Positions 24,498 through 32,033 of a DNA stretch of 54,280 nucleotides are shown here, in pieces. The stretch comes from CAWIUB01 sp963839175 (GTDB lineage: Bacteria; Actinomycetota; Actinomycetes; Mycobacteriales; Jatrophihabitantaceae). A program made the position numbers and the translations under genes. The notes beneath the pieces are model-generated. The model did not search any database. It saw only the letters and a program-made list of their open reading frames with translations, and was not told the origin of the DNA. How positions within the stretch are numbered: the first letter of the stretch is position 1; each line of letters opens with the position of its first letter. The stretch is from assembly GCA_963839175.1 (NCBI GenBank), contig CAWIUB010000040.1, positions 1 to 54,280 of the forward strand, read 5' to 3'.

Positions 24498-25103
24498 TCA
24501 CAGCCAGCCGCGTTCGTCGGCTACTCGGACCGCTTCGACCCGGTTGCGGACCCCGGTCTTGGCGATCGCGGCGGACAGGTAGTTGCGCACGGTCCCCTCC
24601 GACAGGAACAGCTTGCCGGCGATGTCGGCCACCGTCGCGCCGTCGCGAGCAGCCACCAGCACATCCCGCTCGCGGCCGGTGAGCGGGGACGCCCCACCGG
24701 CGAGGGTGGCGGCGGCGAGCGCCGGGTCGACGACCCGCTCGCCGCGAGCGACCCGGCGCACCGCGTCGGCCAGCTGCTCTGCCGGGGCGTCCTTGACTAC
24801 GAAGCCGAGCGCCCCGGACTCCATCGCCCGGCGCAGGTAACCGGTGCGGCCGAACGCGGTGAGGATGATCACTCGGCAGGACGGCATCTCGTGGGTCAGC
24901 GCCGCGGCGGCGGCCAAGCCGTCGACGCCCGGCATCTCGATGTCGAGCAACGCCACGTCCGGCTGGTTCGCCTGTGCGGCGGCCACGACCTCGTCACCAC
25001 GCCCGATGGTCGCGACGACCTCGAAGTCGTCTTCGAGATCCAGCAACGCGGCGAGCGCAGAGCGCACCAGCGCCTGGTCGTCGGCGAGCAGCAGGCGAAT
25101 CAC
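24498..25103 (-). CDS. NarL/FixJ-type response regulator
   Basis: 201 residues. Receiver domain at ~1-115 with ADDQ, phospho-acceptor Asp in VALLDIEMPG (~54), Thr in ILTAFG and Lys in VVKDAP. LuxR-type HTH at ~135-195 (LTGRERDVLVAARDGATVADIAGKLFLSEGTVRNYLSAAIAKTG). GTG start at 25103 overlaps the stop of the upstream kinase fragment. This LiaR/DesR-like class usually works with a membrane histidine kinase encoded immediately upstream, here truncated. Confidence 0.92.
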   Translation of the reverse strand: MIRLLLADDQALVRSALAALLDLEDDFEVVATIGRGDEVVAAAQANQPDVALLDIEMPGVDGLAAAAALTHEMPSCRVIILTAFGRTGYLRRAMESGALGFVVKDAPAEQLADAVRRVARGERVVDPALAAATLAGGASPLTGRERDVLVAARDGATVADIAGKLFLSEGTVRNYLSAAIAKTGVRNRVEAVRVADERGWL

Positions 25104-25410
25104 ACTGAGATTGTCGGGTATTCCGCCGGCTGGCTGACGGGAGGCGGCGCTGGGACCGGCACCTCGACACGCAATCGCCAGCCGTCGGGCAGGGCCCCGC
25201 CGGCCTGGACGGTGCCGCCAGCGGCGGCGACCCGCTCGCGCAGCCCGGTCAGCCCGTTGCCGGCGCCGGCTGGCCCACCCCGCCCGTCGTCCACGATTTC
25301 GACGAAGTCGTGGCCCAGCGTCACCGTGCAGTGGGTGGCGCGCGCATGCCGGACGACGTTGGTGATGCCCTCACGTACCACCCAGCCGAACAGCGCGACA
25401 GTCGGTGCCC
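25100..25410 (-). pseudogene. Sensor histidine kinase, C-terminal ATPase fragment only
   Basis: About 100 residues carry only the HATPase part: VVREGITNVVRHARATHCTVTL (N box), VEIVDDGRGGPAGAGNGLTGLRERVAAAGGTV (G boxes). The membrane domain and the HisKA_3 phospho-His helix pair are absent. Homology stops at ~25400, where unrelated sequence begins. The kinase is 5'-deleted, so the neighbouring regulator probably lacks its normal phosphodonor. Confidence 0.8.
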
Positions 25411-25538
25411 GCCGCCGCAACTGTCATGTTTCGGTGACCGATCTGACGGACGACGTGTCAGCGTCGAGTGCGCGATGCGGCTCGGGTCTCGGTTTTGCCG
25501 CGCCGGTCGTGAGCGACTCGTGAGCGGCGGCGTGATAG

Positions 25539-25955
25539 TCAGTGTTTCGATTGGCTCGCGGCGGCGTTCTTCTTCAGCGCCCGCCGGAGTTGGATGATTC
25601 GAGCGGTGCCGGGGATTGCGACGAGCAGTACGCCACCCACGGCAGCGAGTATCAACGCGACCGCCAAAGAGATTTGCCCGCTAAAGCCGAGGAAGTGAAT
25701 CGTGACGGACGTGGAGTTCTGCGCGATGAAGATCAGCAACGCGATCATCAGTAGCGCCGCGACGATGATCGCTACCCACAGGGCGCTCACGCGGGTGCGC
25801 TTGACCCGCCCGCGGCTGGTGAGCCCAGCGGGCGCGCCATGGGTAGCTGCCGGCTCCGGCCAGGCGCTGGCCGGCTGTTGAGCGTCGGGAGCCGCGGGCG
25901 GGCCGGTCGGTTGATGAGGCTGGATAGGCGGCTCGGCGTTCGGCGGGTAGGTCAT
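25539..25955 (-). CDS. LapA/DUF1049-type membrane protein
   Basis: 138 residues. A Pro/Ala-rich cytosolic N-terminus is followed by two TM helices (~56-78 ALWVAIIVAALLMIALLIFIAQN; ~90-115 LAVALILAAVGGVLLVAIPG) with the STSVTIHFLGFSGQIS linker typical of the lipopolysaccharide-assembly-protein-A domain. In actinobacteria there is no LPS; the role is unknown. ATG overlaps the glsB stop (ATGA), so the two are coupled. Confidence 0.85.
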   Translation of the reverse strand: MTYPPNAEPPIQPHQPTGPPAAPDAQQPASAWPEPAATHGAPAGLTSRGRVKRTRVSALWVAIIVAALLMIALLIFIAQNSTSVTIHFLGFSGQISLAVALILAAVGGVLLVAIPGTARIIQLRRALKKNAAASQSKH

Positions 25956-26233
25956 CCGCTACGGATGCGGCTGCGAGCGCCCATCCGCGTCCAGACGAGC
26001 AGCACGATCACTGCGCCGATGACGGAGCCGATGATCCCGGACGGTTGGAAGAACCCGTCCTGGCTGTCCTTGTGGAAGATCAGATAGCCGAGGAATCCGC
26101 CGAGGAATGAGCCGATAATGCCGAGCAGGATGGTCATCGGTATCGAGATGTCCTGTCTACCGGGCACGATTAGTCGTGCCAGGGCGCCGGCGACGAGTCC
26201 GATGATGATGAGGCTGATGATCAGGCCGACCAT
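25952..26233 (-). CDS. GlsB/YeaQ/YmgE family stress-response membrane protein
   Basis: 93 residues, three TM helices (GLIISLIIIGLVAGALARLIVPG; IPMTILLGIIGSFLGGFLGYLIF; GIIGSVIGAVIVLLVWTRM), the transglycosylase-associated protein family. AGGAG precedes ATG 26233. First gene of a two-gene unit with the LapA-like gene. Upstream lies the G-rich segment at 26260-26400. Confidence 0.9.
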   Translation of the reverse strand: MVGLIISLIIIGLVAGALARLIVPGRQDISIPMTILLGIIGSFLGGFLGYLIFHKDSQDGFFQPSGIIGSVIGAVIVLLVWTRMGARSRIRSG

Positions 26234-26259
26234 GGTGCACTCCTAATTGTTCGGCTTCC

Positions 26260-26400
26260 GGGTTCGTGGGTGGGTTGGGTGTGAGGGGTTGGGAGGTTTG
26301 TGGAAGAGTTGTAGATTGTGGGGTTGGTGGGTGGGAGGTTGATGCGTGAGCTGTGGGGGGGGGGTGGAGTGTGGGTGGGATGGGGGAGCGGTTGGTGGGA
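26260..26400 (+). other. G-quadruplex-rich, C-poor segment upstream of the glsB-like gene
   Basis: 140 bp with only about four C on the plus strand. A canonical four-tract motif (GGG-TTCGT-GGG-T-GGG-TT-GGG) is at 26260-26279. A second cluster at 26355-26386 has a run of 10 G followed by GGGTGGGATGGGGG. Lies in the promoter/leader region of the minus-strand membrane-protein pair. Confidence 0.7.
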
Positions 26401-26559
26401 TGCGAGCGGGAGCTGGCGGTTACGACCAGTGAGGAGCGGGCTTGGTGGTATTGGACTGTGTGCGTTCTTGACGTCCTGCAGCGCGCGCGGGTCGAGTGCT
26501 CGAGCACGGGGTGCGGCAGGTGCGGCTGCGTGGGCTGGTGTACGCACGGTTCACGTGTT

Positions 26560-27385
26560 GTTAGAGCGGCTGGCTATCGATGTGCTCGCGCTGCGACGTG
26601 GCCTCAGCGGCGGGTTGCTGCGGGTAGCTGGGATGAGGTGTGGCACCTGATGGACCGCGCGGTGGCCGGGGTCTGACCGCGAAACCACTGACCGCCTCGG
26701 CGCATGTCGGGGTCGATGAGAAGGTGGCGGGCGGGACAGGACTACATCACGTGGTCGCCGACCTGGACACCGGCACGTGGACTACATCGCCGACGAGCGA
26801 CGCCAGGCCAGCCTGGACGGCTACTTCGAGAAGTTCACCTCGAGCAGCTGGCCGGCATTCAGGCGGTCGCGATGGACATGTGGGAGCCGTTCGCCAACTC
26901 GGTGCGCGCGCACCTGACCGACCCGGACGACAAGATCGTGTTCGACCGGTACCACCTGATGGGCTACCTCACCGGCGCGGTGGACACCGTCCGCAAGCAG
27001 AGAACTGAGCGCTGGTCGCGACCGTTGACAAGAGCCTGGCCGTTTCGAAGTACCTCTGTCTGTACTCGGCCGAGAACCTGCCCGACCGTCACGCCGACCG
27101 TTTCGCCACGCTGCAAGCCGGCGACCTGCGCACCGCGCGAGCGTGAGCGATCAAGGAGAGCCTGCGGCACTTCTGGTCCATAAGCGCAGCGACTGAGCGA
27201 CCAAGCACTTCAACCGCTGGTACTTCTGAGCCACCCACTGCCGGCTCAAATCGAATCGATGCGGCTAAGACACTCAAACGTCACCAGGCGGGGCTGCTGT
27301 CCTACTTCGCCCACCGGATCACCAACGCCGGCGCAGAAGGCCTCAACTCCAGCATCCAGGCGATCAGAGTCTCAGCGAGTGGCTA
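26560..27385 (+). pseudogene. ISL3-family transposase, frameshifted remnant
   Basis: Pieces in several frames align in order with ISL3-type transposases: SWDEVWHLMDRAVA, RGLTAKPLTASAHVGVDEKVAG, YITW/VVADLDTGT, QLAGIQAVAMDMWEPFANSVRAHLTDPDDKIVFDRYHLMGYLTGAVDTVRKQ (the best stretch, 26840-27000), then KHFNRWYF, and finally HRITNAGAEGLNSSIQAIRVSASGY near 27300-27385. At least five indels or stops. The zinc-ribbon N-terminus is not convincing. Inactive. Confidence 0.8.
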
Positions 27386-27399
27386 CAGCAACAGCGAGC

Positions 27400-27467
27400 A
27401 ATTAAAGATAGAGATATAATTAAAATAGGTGGATAAAGATATAAGGAAATGAAGGAGGAAAATTGTT
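27400..27467 (+). other. C-free AT-rich island
   Basis: 68 consecutive bases contain no C and about 24% G (AATTAAAGATAGAGATATAA and similar), in otherwise GC-rich DNA. It ends with an AAGGAGG-like purine tract. It directly follows the ISL3 remnant. No gene in it. Confidence 0.8.
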
Positions 27468-27540
27468 CGTTGACGGGCGCTCACGCATGCGGGCGCTCGG
27501 GGCGCCGCGCCAGGCGAGGCCCAGCGCGGCACACCAGCTG

Positions 27541-27714
27541 CTACGTGTTGAAGGCGTCCTTCACGTTCTCGCCGGCGTTCTTCAGGCTGCCCTTCGTCTG
27601 GTCGGCCTCGCCTTCGGCTTGCATGTCCTTGTTGTCGGAGTGCTTGCCGACCTGCTCTTTGACCTTTCCGGCGGTCTTCTCAACGGTGTTCTTCGCCTTG
27701 TCGACAGCGCCCAT
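27541..27714 (-). CDS. CsbD-family stress protein
   Basis: 57 residues from ATG 27714 (MGAVDKAKNTVEKTAGKVKEQVGKH). Lys/Glu/Ala-rich amphipathic helices with the repeated DKAKN/VKD pattern of the CsbD family, small general-stress proteins of unknown mechanism. A long palindrome (27769-27804) lies 55 bp upstream and may be an operator. Confidence 0.88.
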   Translation of the reverse strand: MGAVDKAKNTVEKTAGKVKEQVGKHSDNKDMQAEGEADQTKGSLKNAGENVKDAFNT

Positions 27715-27768
27715 GCGGTGCCCCCTCGCGATCCTCATGCGCCACCGAGTTGCGGCACATGCAAGAAG

Positions 27769-27804
27769 CTTACACCGTAAGGTGACATCACCTTACGGTG
27801 TAAG
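27769..27804. promoter_or_regulatory. 36-bp palindrome, candidate double TetR operator upstream of csbD
   Basis: 17-bp arms pair exactly around a 2-nt centre: CTTACACCGTAAGGTGA at 27769-27785 and its complement at 27788-27804. Each arm contains a smaller palindrome CTTACACCGTAAG, the shape typical of TetR sites. Similar CTTACGCTGTAAG lies upstream of the tetR gene at 28116. Confidence 0.7.
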
Positions 27805-28115
27805 TATGAGCTGGGTCACGCCTGCGCCTGCCGCCGTCACGGAGCGCGCCCGCCGTCGGCTTGGCTAGGGTGATGCGCCAATGAGCTCGATCGGATCAAC
27901 GCGAGCAACTTCGCACCGAGCTGGCAACGGTGTCCGCCCCGAGTTCGCCCGAGAGTCGAAGTTCAGCCGCCGGATGGCGAGCGCTGACATCACAGAACAA
28001 CGTGCTGCGTGCGGGGAGCCTGTGTGACGCCGCGTCGCGACGGGACCCGTCGGCGGTACGGGCCGCGCCGCCCAATGCCGGGCCGAACCCGTTTCGGCCT
28101 TCGTCACCCGCCGAA
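27805..28115. other. Stretch without a gene between csbD and tetR operators
   Basis: An ATG at 27806 right after the palindrome opens a 20-codon frame (MSWVTPAPAAVTERARRRLG) that stops at once. It could be the stub of a deleted gene once controlled by the palindrome. Nothing else coding is supported. Confidence 0.35.
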
Positions 28116-28148
28116 CTTACGCTGTAAGGCTTCGCATTACAACGTAAG
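28116..28148. promoter_or_regulatory. Candidate TetR operators upstream of tetR
   Basis: CTTACGCTGTAAG at 28116-28128 and ATTACAACGTAAG at 28136-28148 are spaced 20 bp start to start. Both match the CTTACNNNGTAAG shape of the palindrome near csbD. Fits autoregulation by the TetR protein encoded at 28264. Confidence 0.6.
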
Positions 28149-28263
28149 GTTTGAGGGTGTGGACAAGGGCGGCAGCAAAGCGCATGACCGGCGACGCGTG
28201 AGACGAGCAGATGCCACACGATCCGATACGCCTGGCGCCGACCGCGAGGGCAGGTGAGAGGGC

Positions 28264-28971
28264 ATGGCCAAGGTCCCGCAGGAGGCATCGTCTGAACGGC
28301 GCAGCCCCCTGGACCGAAATCGTGTGGTGCGCGCGGCGATCGAGCTGATCGACGAGCAGGGCGTGCACGCGCTGTCGATGCGCCGGCTCGGCCACCGCCT
28401 GGATGTCGAAGCGATGTCGCTCTACGCCCACGTGCAGAGCCGGGAGAACCTGCTCGACGGGGTCATCGACGCCATCGTCGACGATCTGTTCGAGGACCCG
28501 GACACCCACCTCATGGACACCGACAGCTGGCAGGACTACCTCGTCCGAGTCGCGCACGGCGTGCGCCGCAGTGCATTGGCGCACCCGCAGCTGTTCCCGC
28601 TCGTGGCCACCCGCCCGCCGCAGGCGCCGTGGATCCGCCCGCCGCTGCGGTCCCTGCAGTGGGTCGAATCGTTCCTGGCCAGCCTGCGCGTCCACGACTT
28701 CGACGACGACACCGCCGTCTACACCTACCGCGCCTTCACGAGCTTCCTGCTCGGCCACCTGCTCCTCGAGGTGGCCGCGCTCGGCGCAGACGTCGGCCCG
28801 GTGCCGGACGCGGCCGGCACCGAACCCGCGTCACCACCGCTGGACGACTACCCGACCCTGCAACAGCTGCGCACCAAACTCGCCGCGAACGAAACCGCGA
28901 GCGAATTCGAAGAGTCCCTGGACAACCTGCTGAACCGGCTCGAGGACATCCGCGCCCACGGCATCCCCTAA
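28264..28971 (+). CDS. TetR/AcrR-family transcriptional regulator
   Basis: 235 residues. N-terminal HTH at ~20-65 (RNRVVRAAIELIDEQGVHALSMRRLGHRLDVEAMSLYAHVQSRENLLDGVIDAIV) of the TetR type; the ligand-binding C-domain resembles the TetR_C_1 group (tetracycline-repressor-like, YTYRAFTSFLLGHLLLEVAA). ATG 28264 with GAGAGGG upstream. CTTACNNNGTAAG palindromes 115 bp upstream and near csbD are likely targets. The ligand and the originally controlled gene (often a flavoenzyme or exporter) are not evident here. Confidence 0.9.
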   Translation: MAKVPQEASSERRSPLDRNRVVRAAIELIDEQGVHALSMRRLGHRLDVEAMSLYAHVQSRENLLDGVIDAIVDDLFEDPDTHLMDTDSWQDYLVRVAHGVRRSALAHPQLFPLVATRPPQAPWIRPPLRSLQWVESFLASLRVHDFDDDTAVYTYRAFTSFLLGHLLLEVAALGADVGPVPDAAGTEPASPPLDDYPTLQQLRTKLAANETASEFEESLDNLLNRLEDIRAHGIP

Positions 28972-29261
28972 ACGCTCGCTGCCCGAGCCACGCTGCGCGA
29001 GGTGCGCTCTTCGTCCAGTTCGCATACCGACCCACCGGGTGTGCGACCTCGCGGGCCGGCATGAATTGCCGGATCCGGCTTATCGCGACAGCACCTCGCG
29101 GCGTGGCCACGCTGCGTGATTGACGCCGTACGTGAGTCAAAGTTGCGGACTGACTGCGAATGGATACGCTAATCGGCCGAGAATCGATCACCCCCTTTTT
29201 TGCCAGGGCTACAGCAGCGTGCAGGCTGTCAATTGCCTATGCACGGCGGAGAACAGGCCGG
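28972..29261. other. Non-coding stretch after tetR
   Basis: About 290 bp in which I find no supported gene, RNA or clear repeat. Confidence 0.3.
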
Positions 29262-29515
29262 CCTCCACGGAAGAAGACTCCCTCACTCAAGCCGTTGGCC
29301 AGCGTGGTCGCTAGCACCAGCGGGTCGGAGCCCTGGTGTGAATACCGCAGGACGGAGGCGATCGCCTCGTTCAGGATCGGGATGCGTCGCGCGATCCGAA
29401 CGGTGCCGTAGAAGATCCCGAACTCGGCGGCACCGGTGGCGATCGGTTCGATCATCGGCCGACGCAGCGTGCCGTCCGCCGTCTGCGCCCAGCCCAGGTG
29501 CAACGGTCCCGATAC
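29262..29515 (-). pseudogene. CPBP-type intramembrane protease fragment
   Basis: About 84 residues (ATGAAEFGIFYGTVRIARRI ... SDPLVLATTLANGLSEGVFFRG) match the first half of CPBP-family membrane proteins up to the first catalytic motif, which is usually EExxxR and here reads SEGVFFR. Both ends are missing: upstream the frame runs into unrelated sequence, and downstream it stops in GGRPVLRRA. Non-functional. Confidence 0.55.
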
Positions 29516-29654
29516 CAGGCCGCCAGTCAGCCCACGAAGGGAACACAAACCGTCTTTGTTTGACACCGAGCGCGTGTCGGCGCCGGGTGACGGCGGGTGG
29601 GGTGCGCGACGCCGGCCTGGGCGCGGCGTGTGGGGTGGACACGGTGAGCGGCCG

Positions 29655-29772
29655 GTCGGGTTGGAGTCGTCGAGGGGGATGCGTGGTTGGATCGCGACTT
29701 GCCAGCCGGTTACGTGGACTTCTTCGACGACGAGCCGGAGGAGTTGTTGATGCTGCTGGTAGTTGAGCTTGT
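29655..29772 (-). pseudogene. C-terminal scrap of a serine recombinase
   Basis: YQQHQQLLRLVVEEVHVTGWQVAIQPRIPLDD is the usual end of large serine recombinases (QRQLLRLLVEDVRVTGW...RIPLD pattern). Only ~38 residues remain, joined to the broken holin-like gene. A trace of a former element. Confidence 0.6.
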
Positions 29773-29847
29773 CGATGCCGACGGTGGCGTGGTGGGCGAA
29801 GTCGGCGACGCGGTGACGTAGCCGGTTGTCGACTGCGAGCTCGCGGC

Positions 29848-30102
29848 GCCGGTCACCGCCCAGATCCCCGCCACGATGAGTGCCGCCCAGCCCTGATCCA
29901 TCACGTTCGCCAAGCCCCACCACGCGGCGATCGACAAGAACAGCAGCACCATGTAGCCGGCGAAGCCGGCGCCACCGAGCAGCCCGGCAGCCTTGCCCGT
30001 TTTCACAACCTCCTGCCTGACCTCGGCCTTGGCCAATTCCACTTCCTGGCGCATCAGGGTGGACAGGTCACGGCTCACCTCCGAGATCAGTTGGCCCACG
30101 AC
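29848..30102 (-). pseudogene. Phage-holin-family/DUF1469 membrane protein, truncated both ends
   Basis: LISEVSRDLSTLMRQEVELAKAEVRQEVVKTGKAAGLLGGAGFAGYMVLLFLSIAAWWGLANVMDQGWAALIVAGIWAVTGA is the core of an actinobacterial DUF1469 protein with two TM helices. The usual acidic N-terminus is cut (in-frame stop a few codons before GTG 30099), and the C-terminus is replaced at ~29848 by recombinase-derived sequence. Also a possible small expressed ORF 29710-30099. Confidence 0.7.
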
Positions 30103-30174
30103 ACCGAGCTGACGTCAGCCGGTCGTTCGGTATATCGGGTCTGCCGCCGACCGGCAAGCGGCTGGCCCCATGAT

Positions 30175-30357
30175 GGCTGAGCTGGTACCCCGGCTGCGCC
30201 GGTTCCGGGGAGCTGGTGATCACCGACGAGGTGGCGGCCGGGTTGGTCGCGATGTCGCCGGCGACCATCGACCGCCGGCTGGCGCCGGACCGGCCCTCGG
30301 ATGTGACCGCGACGGCTTTGCGCACGAACCCGGCGCCTGGTTCTCGTGCAATTGATA
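30175..30357 (+). pseudogene. Integrase-type (DDE) transposase fragment
   Basis: ELVITDEVAAGLVAMSPATIDRRLAPDR followed, after a shift, by FAHEPGAWFS corresponds to the segment before the integrase core in a class of actinobacterial transposases (LLAMSPATIDRRLAPDR...RSHTKPGSLLK). Only ~60 residues, frameshifted. Lies next to the IS4-type insertion. Confidence 0.5.
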
Positions 30358-30439
30358 GCTGGTTACGGCGGGGGCGAACAGCCCGGACGGTCGCATGATG
30401 GTCCACTCACGATCCACGCGTCGGCGGCTTCACGAAGCG

Positions 30440-30449
30440 GGACTAGCCG
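30440..30449. repeat. Target-site duplication, left (GGACTAGCCG)
   Basis: Identical to 32020-32029 on the other side of the IS; 10 bp is in the range known for IS4-family elements. Confidence 0.88.
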
Positions 30450-32019
30450 CAATGCCAGGGAGTTAAGGGCTGGGCGCCTGTGTCAAGGATCGTCGGCGGC
30501 GTGTTGCCGGCGGCTGGTGGTCGTGGCCGGTCGCGGTGGTGATCTTGGTGATTCGCAGGCTGGTGGTGGGCTTGCCGGGCGGGTGCTTGTTCCAGCGGGA
30601 GAGTGGGGATTTGACTCGGCGGGCGCAGACGCGGGGCCGGCGCGGTGGGTGCAGGTTGGCCAGCACGGCGCGGCCGATGTGGCCGGCTAGGTCGGTCGCG
30701 TCGGTGAGGATGTTGCGGGCGCCGGTGACCAGGGTCTGGGCGGTCTGGGCGGCGAGCTGGTAGCTGGCCCGGTCGGGGTCGGTGCCGGGCACGGTGGCCA
30801 CGGCGTCGGTGACGGCGACGCGCAGCGCCTGGTAGACGGTGAGCAGCGCCCACATCTCCTGCTGGACGCCGGCGGGGTCGGCCGAGCGCAGCACCCGGCC
30901 GTGCAGCAGGGTGTGCCGCAGGGCGAGGTAGGCGATCTCGTGTTCCCACCGCTCGTGGTAGAGCCCGATCAGCGCCTCGGCGGGCCAGCCGCGGTGATCG
31001 GTCAAGGTGGTGGCCAGCCGGTAGCTGTCGCCGTAGCGGGTGCCGTCGTGGCAGGTGACGCTCACCTCGGCGGTGATGATCCGTACCCGCACGCCGCCGA
31101 TCAGCGACAGCAACGACCCGTCGGGCAGGTGCTGGAGAATGGGCGGGCGACGGGTGGCCCGCAACCGCACCAGGAACTGCGCCTCGGTGGCGGCGACCTC
31201 GGCCAGGAACGCGCCGGCGTCGAAGCCGCGGTCGGCCAACACCAGCATCGTGTGGTCCAGGTGGTGCAGCAGCTTGCCGGCCCAGGCCAATTCACCGTCG
31301 GCAGGCGTGCCGAACACCGCGCCGAGCAGCGCGCGGGTGCCGGTCTCCACCAGCGTCATCAACTGGATCACCGGATAGCCGGTCTGCCCGAGGGAGGCGT
31401 TCAGCTTCCCCAGCCAGCTCCGGTTCCCGGCGCTGTCGGGAACCTTGATCGACCGGCACCCGTCGAAGGCGACCGTGCGGTACCGGCCGAACATCACCCC
31501 GGGGGTGCGCGGGCGGCCCAACGGACCGGCCAACACCTCGAACAGTGCCCGCAGCGGGGCCGGACCCAGCCGGCGGCGCAGCTCCCGCAACGCCTTGCCC
31601 GACGGGGACTCGGCCTGCCCGTCCAACCCAGCGGTGAGCTTGGCCCACACACCCAGGTAGCCCAGGCCCGGGAACAGAGCCAGGGCGAGCACGAAATACA
31701 GCCCCACCCGCGAGGGCAGCATCCGCAGCCGACGCTCGGTCGTGCGGGTGTCGGCGAGCACCGCGTCAGCCAGTTCGAAGGGCACGATACGGGTCAGCTC
31801 CCCCACATGGCCCGGCGCGAACACCCCCGCCGCGACCGTGACCGTGCGGGCGATCGTCGTAACAGCAGAACGGATGGCAGACTGGGGGCGCAACGGAGGT
31901 CCTCACCGACGGTTGATCTTGGCGATTACCGTCCTACAGGGCCTCCGTTCCCATCACGCTACGACACACCCTCAACCAGTACTTGACTCTTGGGTTTCGG
32001 TCTTAACTCCCCGGCATTG
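30450..32019 (-). mobile_element. Complete IS4-family insertion sequence
   Basis: 1,570 bp. The ends carry imperfect 18-bp inverted repeats (CAATGCCAGGGAGTTAAG at left; CAATGCCGGGGAGTTAAG as complement at right). The flanks show an exact 10-bp duplication, GGACTAGCCG, at 30440-30449 and 32020-32029. One intact transposase. Intact ends and duplication indicate a fairly recent insertion. Confidence 0.92.
30463..31893 (-). CDS. IS4-family transposase
   Basis: 476 residues. The N-terminal IS4 'transposase N' domain (FELADAVLADTRTTERRLRMLPSRVGLYFVLALALFPGLGYLGVW) is followed by the DDE domain: FDGCRSIKVPDSAGNR (first Asp), HHLDHTMLVLADRGFDAGAFLAEV (second Asp) and YHERWEHEIAYLALRH (YREK-like signature with the catalytic Glu). 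Full length and uninterrupted, so the element is probably active. Confidence 0.93.
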   Translation of the reverse strand: MRPQSAIRSAVTTIARTVTVAAGVFAPGHVGELTRIVPFELADAVLADTRTTERRLRMLPSRVGLYFVLALALFPGLGYLGVWAKLTAGLDGQAESPSGKALRELRRRLGPAPLRALFEVLAGPLGRPRTPGVMFGRYRTVAFDGCRSIKVPDSAGNRSWLGKLNASLGQTGYPVIQLMTLVETGTRALLGAVFGTPADGELAWAGKLLHHLDHTMLVLADRGFDAGAFLAEVAATEAQFLVRLRATRRPPILQHLPDGSLLSLIGGVRVRIITAEVSVTCHDGTRYGDSYRLATTLTDHRGWPAEALIGLYHERWEHEIAYLALRHTLLHGRVLRSADPAGVQQEMWALLTVYQALRVAVTDAVATVPGTDPDRASYQLAAQTAQTLVTGARNILTDATDLAGHIGRAVLANLHPPRRPRVCARRVKSPLSRWNKHPPGKPTTSLRITKITTATGHDHQPPATRRRRSLTQAPSP

Positions 32020-32029
32020 GGACTAGCCG
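32020..32029. repeat. Target-site duplication, right (GGACTAGCCG)
   Basis: Matches the left copy at 30440-30449; it lies 5 bp beyond the stop of the LigD-type polymerase gene, so that gene is not broken by the insertion. Confidence 0.88.
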
Positions 32030-32033
32030 GGGA

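Noticed and set aside
26353..26676. 107-codon frame starting in the G-rich segment
   Set aside because: Begins in the repetitive G tract; only its last residues (SWDEVWHLMDRAVA) are real and belong to the ISL3 remnant.
27769..27804. Palindrome as a terminator of csbD or a neighbour
   Set aside because: It lies upstream, not downstream, of csbD, has no T-run and its sub-palindromes match those before tetR, so an operator fits better.
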